Source of the DNA: CAVTLG01 sp963735495
GTDB lineage: Bacteria > Chloroflexota > Ktedonobacteria > Ktedonobacterales > Ktedonobacteraceae
Assembly (NCBI GenBank): GCA_963735495.1
Contig: CAVTLG010000014.1
Location: forward strand, 806,001-870,000
Length of the DNA: 64,000 bases
Direction: 5' to 3'
Shown: positions 1 to 7,230 of the stretch, in pieces
Layout of the letters: each line of letters starts with the position of its first letter
Position numbering within the stretch: the first letter of the stretch is position 1
The notes under the pieces: model-generated
Told to the model about the DNA's origin: nothing
The model's input: only the letters and a program-made list of their open reading frames with translations
Database searches by the model: none
Translations under genes and position numbers: made by a program

Positions 1-1
1 C

Positions 2-1021
2 TGGAGAGAATTTGATCATGAGACGCAGACCTTTGGCCTGGCAACCACAGGAGGGATCATCTCTTCGACCGGCATCGCTGGATTAACCCTTGGTGGTGGA
101 CTGGGTTGGCTCATGCGCAAATACGGTCTCTCCTGCGATAACCTCACTGCCGTTGATCTCGTCACCGCCGATGGCCAGTTTCTGACAGCGAGCGCCAGCG
201 CGTATCCCGATCTCTTTTGGGGCATGCGCGGTGCTGGAACCAACTTTGGGATTGCCACTTCGTTTGAGTACCGACTCCATCCGGTCTCTTCAGTGCTGGG
301 CGGGATGCTGATTCACCCTTATGCAAAGGCCAGAGAAATCTTGCGGTTCTATCGCGATTTCACAGCCACAGCTCCTGATGAACTGACGACGTATGCGAAC
401 TTGTTGACCACACCTGAAGGTGAGCCTGTGCTTGCTATCATTCTCTGCTACAACGGACCCATTGAGGTTGGAGAAAAGGTTCTGCGGCCCTTGCGAGCAT
501 TTGGTCCACCTGTGGCAGACCAGGTCGCACCTATCGCCTACCAGGAGATGCAGATGTTGTTAGATGCCTCATTTCCACCAGGGCTTCAGAACTATTGGAA
601 ATCGAGCTTTCTGCGGGATCTCAGCGACGAAGCGATTGATACATTAGTGGCCCACTTCGCGACCGTTCTCTCACCGCTGACGGCGCTTGTTGTTGAGCAT
701 TTCGGAGGCGCAGTGGAGCGCATCGGCCAGGATGAGACTGCTTTCAGCCCACGAGACCATCACTATAATTTTCTCATCATCTCAAGATGGACAGACGCGG
801 CTGAGTCAGAAAGGCACATAAGGTGGACGCGCGAGTTGTGGGATATGATGCAACCCTTTGCTGTCGAAGCCGCTTATGTGAACTACCTGGCAGAAGAGGA
901 GAGTGAGCGCGTCCAGGGCATCTATGGGGCTACAAAGTATGAACGGTTGGTTGCATTGAAGAACAAGTACGACCCTACGAACTTCTTCCGTCTCAACCCG
1001 AACGTCAAGCCTACTGTATAA
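2..1021 (+). CDS. FAD-linked oxidase with berberine-bridge C-terminus (5' partial)
   Basis: The reading frame is open from the first bases of the window, so the N-terminus, including any flavin-linking His, lies outside. What remains starts inside the FAD-binding type 4 domain. The segment TLGGGLGWLMRKYGLSCDNL is typical of 6-hydroxynicotine oxidase and berberine-bridge-like enzymes. The central substrate domain follows. The last 45 residues (YVNYL, then YGATKYERLVALKNKYDP and NFFRLNPN) form the BBE domain that closes the flavin site. Such enzymes oxidise alcohols, amines or sugars with oxygen as acceptor. The substrate cannot be read from the sequence. An internal ATG at 113 is only an artefact of truncation. 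The family call is firm; the substrate is unknown. Confidence 0.9.
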   Translation, partial: WREFDHETQTFGLATTGGIISSTGIAGLTLGGGLGWLMRKYGLSCDNLTAVDLVTADGQFLTASASAYPDLFWGMRGAGTNFGIATSFEYRLHPVSSVLGGMLIHPYAKAREILRFYRDFTATAPDELTTYANLLTTPEGEPVLAIILCYNGPIEVGEKVLRPLRAFGPPVADQVAPIAYQEMQMLLDASFPPGLQNYWKSSFLRDLSDEAIDTLVAHFATVLSPLTALVVEHFGGAVERIGQDETAFSPRDHHYNFLIISRWTDAAESERHIRWTRELWDMMQPFAVEAAYVNYLAEEESERVQGIYGATKYERLVALKNKYDPTNFFRLNPNVKPTV

Positions 1022-1079
1022 GGGCAAGGTACAAAGGAGGGATAAGCCGTCCACAATGATGACTCCTTCCCTCTGCTCT

Positions 1080-1436
1080 CTACATGCCTGTTGGAAGTGC
1101 GGCAGGCACCAGCACTACCAGCACCCCATATAAGATCAGCACTATTCCTGAGATCTGGCTGATCTGGCGACCGAGAGGAGCCGACTTCTCGGCAAAGATG
1201 AGTGCCATCACCACAATATTCATAATACCAAGAGGAAAGAGGATCACAAACAGGAACCAGCAGCATCCGAGGCAGTAAGCCCCGTGAACGAACCCCATGC
1301 GGAAGGCTCCGCCATATCCATCACGCCAGGAACTCAGGATGAATTGTAAAGGGGTACGACATTTCGCCAGGCAAATGTGCTTGAGTGGCGATAGTTGATA
1401 GAGACCTGCTACCACCAGCAAGGCCCCACCAATACG
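1080..1436 (-). pseudogene. DUF2182 membrane protein, 3' remnant
   Basis: The minus strand encodes the C-terminal half of a DUF2182 (predicted metal-binding integral membrane) protein. The markers are LYQLSPLKHICLAKCRTPL, then a W..G..GA..MG..HG segment and YCLGCCW, followed by two hydrophobic helices ending at the stop. Family members are roughly twice this long and have an N-terminal half with further membrane helices. That half is absent here. Recognisable sequence stops near 1436, where unrelated coding sequence on the other strand begins, so this looks like a rearrangement junction. The open frame does continue to an ATG at 1469, but those first residues are antisense to the neighbouring frame and are not family-like. 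Probably non-functional. Confidence 0.7.
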
Positions 1437-1468
1437 GGGGGCATTTCGCTGATATCCTGGAAATACCA

Positions 1469-1762
1469 ATGGAGCGATTAGAAGCTATTGGCAAAGGCAT
1501 ACCACAACGACGTGTTATTACTCCAACACCGTCAGAGGCTGATGATATCTTACTCCAGGCACTTCTTGAACCGTCGCTTGCTACAGTCAAGCTCTCCTGG
1601 CTCCTCTGGTTAGCTGATGGCGTCAATATCCCGATTACCGAAAATCTGGCAAATCTTATCACAAAACTTAATGATACGCTGGCGAAACATCGCGGTCAGT
1701 TTTTAAAGCCTGCACAGAAGGTGCTCGCGTATGCCCATGAGATGCCTGTTTTGACCTATTAA
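1469..1762 (+). CDS. Unknown short protein, possibly a gene remnant
   Basis: An open frame of 97 codons from an ATG at 1469 has ordinary coding character, with a hydrophobic-polar alternation around LSWLLWLADGVNIPITENLANLITKLNDTL. I do not recognise the family. The frame stays open upstream into the antisense of the DUF2182 remnant, and no convincing ribosome site precedes 1469. It may therefore be the 3' part of a larger gene cut at the junction near 1437. Nothing in the neighbourhood suggests a role. Confidence 0.4.
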   Translation: MERLEAIGKGIPQRRVITPTPSEADDILLQALLEPSLATVKLSWLLWLADGVNIPITENLANLITKLNDTLAKHRGQFLKPAQKVLAYAHEMPVLTY

Positions 1763-2053
1763 AAAAGAAAGCTCATAGCGTACTCTGACATCTCGTCTCT
1801 GCCGCTGGGCAATAGGTACTACTCATTTTGCGGCGAAGCTTGCTCAACGTATAATAATTTCTATCATCATTTTTAGATGCATCACATTTCTATTATCCTA
1901 AATTGTTTATGCATTTGAGAAGGGTGGTATAGAGCTTTTCTAGGATAGGGCTGCACAGTAAGGATATAGGTCGCAAAAGTCGTATGTTTGACAATGAGTA
2001 TAAATTGTGCTATCGTTTGAGCACAATATTCGTTTTTTGTTACATACAATGTA

Positions 2054-3886
2054 TTATAATTGGTACTGCTCCTGCTCGTCATAGAGGAGTGCAATGTTGT
2101 TCAGTGTTAAAGCTGTGTCGGGGTGCTCAGGGCCTAGTGTCTGCTCATAGATGGAGAGTGCACGTTGATATAACGGCTCTGCAAGAGCGTATTTTTTTTG
2201 CATACCATACAGGGCTGCCAGATTATTAAGACTTTGGGCTGTGTCAGGATGCTCCTGTCCTAATGTCTGTTCGCAAATGTCTAATGCATGTTGCAGGAGC
2301 AGCACCGCATTTTGATAATCTCCCTGACATTGATAAAGTGTCGCCAGGTTGTTGAGACTTTGAGCGATGTCAGGATCATCCATTGGTAAGGTGTTTTGGC
2401 GAATAGAGAGTGCACGCTGATACAATGGCTCTGCAAGAGCGTATTTTCCCAGCTCCTGATAGTGAAGAGCGAGATTATTGATCATCGTGGCCGTATCAGG
2501 GTGGTCAGGCCCATAGAGAAGCTCACCGATGGCAAGTGCACGGAGGTACAGCGGTTCAGCGAGCTGGTAGCGGCCTTGCTCAGAATAAACGAGTGCCAGG
2601 GCATCCAGGCCAGGTATGATATCAAGATGCTGTGAACCTAAATTCTGCTCGTAGATGCTTAAAGCGCGTTTGAGGAATTTCTCTGCTTCTGCGTAGAGTG
2701 CACGATCATAGCAGTATCTTCCCAGTCGATACAATAGTTGTGCAGCAGCAGCGGATTTCAGATCCAGTTCTTCGATATAGTCTGCGCAGAGCTGTGCCTG
2801 CGAAAAATAATCCGAGCAGATCTGCCATGAGCTGAAATCAACTTCTGGAAAGGCGTTGCTGACCAACTGTACCACATGGGACTTCCATTGGCGTTGTTGG
2901 TCCTCGGTACATTTATCCTGGAGGACCGCTTGAACTATGCGATGGATGCTCAACGTGTTGGGGTTGCTTTGGCGGTGCACGAGCGAAAATTTGAAGAGTG
3001 CACCTATCGCTTCGTCAAATTGTATGCCATCGGTGACGACAGAACGCAATGGCTCTGGCAGGTCAGATGCGCCTTGCGTGAGCATTTCTGTGGGGATAGC
3101 ATCTGGCTGCAAAAAAGCGCAGAGTGAAAGTAATACTACCGTCTCTGGCTGTTTGAGCGCCACTTTTTCCAGGGCGAGCAGGAGCGTTGTTGTCACAGGT
3201 TCTTTGTGATACGGAGGGTTGTTTCCGCCTCGTCTATTCAGCAATATTGATCTATGTTGGCGATAGAGAGCCAGATACCCTGCGAGATCTCGCCCTGTTT
3301 CCTCGATGTAAGCACCGGCCTGGTCAAGCGCCAGGGGAAAGCCACCCAGAGTATTGACCAGGCGTTTGGCTTGCTTATAGTCGTTTGCATCAGCCTCATC
3401 TCGTGTGGACGTTTCTGCAATCATGCCAGTACGACGGAGGAGAAAGAGCGCACCGTCATCTGGAGCCATCTGCTCGATGATGTAAGAATGAGTTATCGTC
3501 CTGGTTGCCTGAGGATGGGTGGTGAGTAATATATGACCATTCCATTTATCGGACACGAGTTGGTCCAGGAGCGTAAAATCATCGAGATCATCGATGATTA
3601 ACAACCATCCATCGTGCTTTTGCAGCCAGTCTCTAATCGCTTTGAGACGGAGGTTTTTGTCCTCGCGCTTTTTTTTAGGAATAGCGAGGGTATCTGCAAG
3701 ATCGCTGGTGTCTGTTAGAAGTGTTTCATTGCTCCCTGCAACAATATCATTATCAGAAAGAATTTTAAACGGATCACTTTGCTGTAGAGGTATTAAATGA
3801 TCTCTAAGTTTTTTAAGTAAATTATTATCTCTAGTCGTACGAGATGAGAAAATGGTGACTACTTTGACCTGCTCTAGATGGGACAT
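2054..3886 (-). CDS. TIR/NB-ARC/TPR STAND protein with internal deletion and truncated C-terminus
   Basis: The first ~50 residues resemble the start of a bacterial TIR domain (VVTIFSSRTTRDNNLLKKL, then NDIVAGSN). At about residue 53 the sequence jumps straight into the middle of an NB-ARC ATPase: ETLLTDTSDLADTLAIP, Walker-B-like WLLIIDDLDD, HILLTTHPQ, then the GFPLALDQAGAYI motif. The rest of TIR and the P-loop (GGIGKT-type) are missing, so nucleotide binding should be lost. A winged-helix-like region follows. From about residue 400 there are TPR units of 42 residues (A.AEPLY.RAL.I.E...G..HPD.A). The protein stops abruptly inside a TPR after EQEQYQL. Intact relatives act as signalling or anti-phage NLR-like switches. 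This copy is probably a decayed or regulatory derivative. Confidence 0.8.
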   Translation of the reverse strand: MSHLEQVKVVTIFSSRTTRDNNLLKKLRDHLIPLQQSDPFKILSDNDIVAGSNETLLTDTSDLADTLAIPKKKREDKNLRLKAIRDWLQKHDGWLLIIDDLDDFTLLDQLVSDKWNGHILLTTHPQATRTITHSYIIEQMAPDDGALFLLRRTGMIAETSTRDEADANDYKQAKRLVNTLGGFPLALDQAGAYIEETGRDLAGYLALYRQHRSILLNRRGGNNPPYHKEPVTTTLLLALEKVALKQPETVVLLSLCAFLQPDAIPTEMLTQGASDLPEPLRSVVTDGIQFDEAIGALFKFSLVHRQSNPNTLSIHRIVQAVLQDKCTEDQQRQWKSHVVQLVSNAFPEVDFSSWQICSDYFSQAQLCADYIEELDLKSAAAAQLLYRLGRYCYDRALYAEAEKFLKRALSIYEQNLGSQHLDIIPGLDALALVYSEQGRYQLAEPLYLRALAIGELLYGPDHPDTATMINNLALHYQELGKYALAEPLYQRALSIRQNTLPMDDPDIAQSLNNLATLYQCQGDYQNAVLLLQHALDICEQTLGQEHPDTAQSLNNLAALYGMQKKYALAEPLYQRALSIYEQTLGPEHPDTALTLNNIALLYDEQEQYQL

Positions 3887-4498
3887 GGCGCGCCTGCTTA
3901 TGCTCTGACTGCGATCAGAAAAAAAGATCTCGTTTGCACTACGCGATCATCGCTGCTACGCTTGTTCTTCTGTACTTACCTGCTGACTTACTGTCTGCTA
4001 CAAATCCATTTGCTGCCATACTGGTAACTGTCAGCACCTTTTCTGAGCCTGCTATGCTGAGCAGAATAGGCAGGTCTACAATTTTCCACGTACTATTTTC
4101 ATGCCTCAGGCATATACTCCGTCCCACATTTTCACTGGCCCTAAAAGAGGGGTGTATATGATGAAGACGCACAACCTCCCTTCTAATCAAAAAAGACACT
4201 ACACAAATATATTTCATGCAAACTATGTAGCTCTATTCTAGCATCTTCTACTATATTTGTATACATATATTTAGATGAGGAGTGCTGCATTACCTGCTCT
4301 TCTGAAATAAAGCCTGCCCCACTTACTCAAACTATCAGGGAAAAGAGGGAAAGTACAAAAAATGGGGTAATGTATTACTATTTTCTTATGGTGGGACTTT
4401 GCATATCTTTAAGGGAATAAGACCTGTGTAGAAAGCTGAGCGTGCGCAGCGTCCCATCGGGGATGCTGCGCATCTGATATTACAGTTCTAAATACTGT
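3887..4498. other. Gene-free AT-rich region
   Basis: About 610 bases lie between two divergent-end genes with no convincing coding frame on either strand. Short open frames here lack ribosome sites and recognisable composition. The only clear structure is the hairpin at 4443-4472 next to the end of the CoxG-like gene. The promoter of the STAND gene presumably lies just above 3886, but no clean -35/-10 pair could be picked. Confidence 0.5.
4443..4472 (-). terminator. GC-rich hairpin downstream of the CoxG-like gene
   Basis: Arms TGCGCAGCGTCCC and GGGATGCTGCGCA pair over 13 bp with one G-U and a 4-base loop. It sits 26 bases past the stop of the CoxG-like gene. The following minus-strand bases are only weakly T-rich, so termination may be inefficient, or the hairpin may protect a 3' end. 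Confidence 0.5.
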
Positions 4499-4933
4499 TT
4501 AGCCGACGGATTTATCCAGGTTTTTAAAGAAGCTATTGAGCGCATTCTTCACAAAGCCCTCGCCTATTGGATTGTTGGCGATGGCAACCGGACCTTCAAG
4601 CTCGGCGTTGACATTATAGGTCAGCAATGCACCATCCGCTTCATCCGCCAGGTTGATCTGACTGGCCGCGTTGATCGACCCACCGCGCCCTTTGCGCTGC
4701 ACTTGCAGCTCAAGATTGCTGGGGTCCTGGCGGCGTGCGATATCGATACCGACAATATAGGGTCCCTTCAAGCCGGGCAATGCTGTGGTGATTGACGCGG
4801 AGATATGGCTAGCATTGGTGTACTCGACTGAATCACAGCCTGGAATGCTCGCCTTCAAGACCGCTGGATTGAGCATAGCCTGAAAGACCTGTTCACTGTG
4901 CGCTTTAAATTTGTGTGTTCCGCTAAGTTTCAT
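4499..4933 (-). CDS. CoxG-like SRPBCC protein
   Basis: A 144-residue protein of the carbon monoxide dehydrogenase subunit G (CoxG) group in the SRPBCC/START-like fold. It starts MKLSGTHKFKAHSEQVFQAM, then LNPAVLKASIPGCDSVE, which is the family hallmark. It ends with the long amphipathic helix. The ATG at 4933 is preceded by GAGGAAGG at suitable spacing; a longer open frame to 5065 has no support. In carboxydotrophs CoxG anchors the Mo-CO dehydrogenase to the membrane, but no coxMSL genes are present here. Stand-alone homologues are common and of unknown function, perhaps hydrophobic ligand binding. Confidence 0.85.
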   Translation of the reverse strand: MKLSGTHKFKAHSEQVFQAMLNPAVLKASIPGCDSVEYTNASHISASITTALPGLKGPYIVGIDIARRQDPSNLELQVQRKGRGGSINAASQINLADEADGALLTYNVNAELEGPVAIANNPIGEGFVKNALNSFFKNLDKSVG

Positions 4934-5330
4934 GTGGGGAAAAATCCTTCCTCTATGTTGGCAAAATAACACTACCCTGCCCATATGTGCACGGATTTGA
5001 ATATAATAAAACCTCTGTCCTTTTTTGTCTGCGAAGCAGACAAGATGCCAGCGCATCTTTCTCACGTCTCCCGAAGGAGGAGCGAGATTCCTGACAGATA
5101 GTTGCAGGGACAGGACCTATTGTAGCGATTTCTGGCCCGACTTTCAAGTGCAGTGTGGTTTCCGTGCTAAATTTCCTAGCGTATACCCCTTATTGTATTG
5201 GAACGAAAATGTTTGATGTAAATGAGTCAAATGTGCTATTGTGCTAGTATTTTAGAATGATTATGCTATACTGCCTTTGTATGTGTCATCATGTATCATC
5301 TATCTGCTGCATTTTTAAGAGGAAGTTGTG

Positions 5331-6398
5331 ATGGTTTCAAGTCAAGAGTGTGGGGAACAAAGTAGAGGAAAGTGGCATTCACGTGTAGCGCAAGAGCGTC
5401 TTGGTCTCTCTGTATCGGTGGAAGAAGCGCTAGTAGACCCTGTCTTGCAAGAGAGGTCCAGCGAACTGACTGGTAGTATGCAGACGACGCATGAACGTGC
5501 TCTTTTCCCTCCGCGATTGAGTTTACAATCCAGGCCGGTAGCCGCTTTACGGCCAGGTCGTATGGTTTCGTCCACAGGGGATGATGGTAGTAGGGTGTCT
5601 GCTGGTGCAAAACAGGAGCCAAAATCTAGCATGACTATGCATGATACCGACGCATTACGGCATTATACGCGCCATCTTCCCGTATCGTTGACGGTTTCTG
5701 AGTCTCTGGAGGTAGCCGATTTGCCTCCTGGACAGCTACCTTTGCCTGATAGTCAGTTTGATGTGGCCTCTATCTCTCCTGCACTGGAGAGACTGACGGA
5801 CAAAGATGTGACCGCTATGGGCTACCCGGTTGCTGTGCCTGAGAGGAGCGTACAGCTTGTACCGCAGAGGCAGCGTGCGACCGGTCCGACTGCGAAAATG
5901 CCGGTGAAAATCCGCCTTGAGACGCTGCCTGCACTGACTATAGCTGAAGCTGTGGATCTGCCGACATCCACGACCGCTGCGCGGCGCGTCACGCGAGATC
6001 TCAGCATGACAAGTACCCATCTTCCCACAGTGGGTAGCGCGTGTGAAGAGGTAGATGTTACGAGTATGCCAATGCCTGTTATGCAGCTTACTCGTATTCA
6101 GGAAGGGAACACAAGTACCCATTTACCCGCTGTCGAAATCTTCAATGGCGGGAGTCATGCTGCCGCGCGTGAAGTACTGGCGGGTTCGGCTGCTATTGAG
6201 CGTGGACAATCTGATGTCACTATCGAGAATCCTGCGATTACGTCGTCGAGCGTCGTGCTGGTTATGCTCACCTCAAATCCAGGTCCAGTTGTCGTGCAAT
6301 ACGTATCGCTCCACGTGCATCTGGGTTTTACGCTGCACTTGACGGCACCGACGACTATGAAGACATCCTTCAACTACATCATTTTTGCCGCGTCCTAG
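5331..6398 (+). CDS. Orphan protein with degenerate ~33-residue repeats
   Basis: An ATG (or GTG at 5328) follows AAGAGGAAG at good spacing. The 355-residue product has no recognisable domain, signal peptide or obvious membrane segment. It is rich in Ser, Thr, Val and Pro. A degenerate unit recurs about every 32-34 residues: RHLPVSLTVSESLEVADLP, ETLPALTIAEAVDLP, THLPTVGSACEEVDV, THLPAVEIF. The last two repeats are also similar in DNA, with ACAAGTACCCAT at about 102-base spacing. The C-terminus is more hydrophobic and beta-like (VVVQYVSLHVHLGFTLHL). Its stop lies 8 bases from the convergent HD gene. Function unknown; possibly a lineage-specific structural or surface protein. Confidence 0.6.
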   Translation: MVSSQECGEQSRGKWHSRVAQERLGLSVSVEEALVDPVLQERSSELTGSMQTTHERALFPPRLSLQSRPVAALRPGRMVSSTGDDGSRVSAGAKQEPKSSMTMHDTDALRHYTRHLPVSLTVSESLEVADLPPGQLPLPDSQFDVASISPALERLTDKDVTAMGYPVAVPERSVQLVPQRQRATGPTAKMPVKIRLETLPALTIAEAVDLPTSTTAARRVTRDLSMTSTHLPTVGSACEEVDVTSMPMPVMQLTRIQEGNTSTHLPAVEIFNGGSHAAAREVLAGSAAIERGQSDVTIENPAITSSSVVLVMLTSNPGPVVVQYVSLHVHLGFTLHLTAPTTMKTSFNYIIFAAS

Positions 6399-6406
6399 CA
6401 CTGTAC

Positions 6407-7078
6407 TTAGAGTTCGCCGTTGACCTCTTGCTGTAGCCGCCGAAAGAAGGCATTCATATAGTCGTAACGCTCCTGCGCCAGTGCTTTGCCTGTGACTGTC
6501 GCCATACGTGTGGGTAGATTGTCAAAGAGGAGTTGAAACTCGATGCTCGGAGAATAGTCGGGGCGACGGCGTAGTGTGCGCACGACGAGGGGGTCCACCG
6601 GCTCAACGATATCTGCCGGGACAGGTGTATAGATTTTTTGATTATAGCGACCCGTGATACAGTAGAGGCGCGCGATGCCAATGGCTCCCAGGCAATCGAT
6701 TTTGTCCGCATCGTAGAGGATTCGCCCTTCGCCTGTGCCTGGTAGCGTGCCACCTGTCATGCGATGTTCGCGGATTGCCTGTTGGACTGCCGGAATGGAT
6801 GCCTGTGGGAACTGTGTGCCATAGAGCAGATCATGGGCCATCTCAGCACCAATCAGCGCGTGATCTCCGCCATGCAGGCGTTCGCGTTCCTGTCCGATAT
6901 CATGGAAGGTAACCGCAGCCCATATGACCGGCAAGTCACCACCCTCCTGGGCCTGGATCGTCTCTGCCAGGGCTATGACGCGTAGAATGTGGTCGTAATC
7001 ATGTGACGCATCCTGAGTGCCTTCTTGTTCTAATACTGCTTGTGCCAGTGCCAATAACCAGTTTTTCAGCTCTCTCAT
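6407..7078 (-). CDS. HD-domain phosphohydrolase
   Basis: The metal-binding HD fold is clear: H26/H30 in SHDYDHILRV, the HD dyad at about 59-60 (AAVTFHDIG), a following H..IGAEMA helix, IREHRMTGG, and the closing ILYDADKIDCLGAIGIAR. This is the uncharacterised HD hydrolase type (YedJ-like), likely acting on nucleotides or phosphoesters in the cytoplasm. I chose the ATG at 7078 (MRELKNWLL) because homology starts there. The frame is open to an ATG at 7234 that overlaps the kinase stop as ATGA, so a translationally coupled longer form is possible. It lies directly behind the sensor kinase, so the two are probably one transcript. Confidence 0.85.
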   Translation of the reverse strand: MRELKNWLLALAQAVLEQEGTQDASHDYDHILRVIALAETIQAQEGGDLPVIWAAVTFHDIGQERERLHGGDHALIGAEMAHDLLYGTQFPQASIPAVQQAIREHRMTGGTLPGTGEGRILYDADKIDCLGAIGIARLYCITGRYNQKIYTPVPADIVEPVDPLVVRTLRRRPDYSPSIEFQLLFDNLPTRMATVTGKALAQERYDYMNAFFRRLQQEVNGEL

Positions 7079-7230
7079 AGATATACAACGTTCTTTCTCG
7101 TGTAGTTTGTCAGTGATCCTATCCTCATCGGACATGTATGATTCAAAAGTATATCCCCTTTCAAGTTTCTTTCCCGAGCTTGCATGATCGATATGCTGCA
7201 AATGTAATTTACAAAGGCTGCGCGGAACTC

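Noticed and set aside
3934..4217. Overlapping 75- and 92-codon frames on both strands upstream of the STAND gene
   Set aside because: No ribosome sites, no recognisable protein pattern, AT-rich intergenic composition.
4499..5065. Longer 188-codon version of the CoxG-like protein
   Set aside because: Family homology and a clear ribosome site both place the start at 4933.
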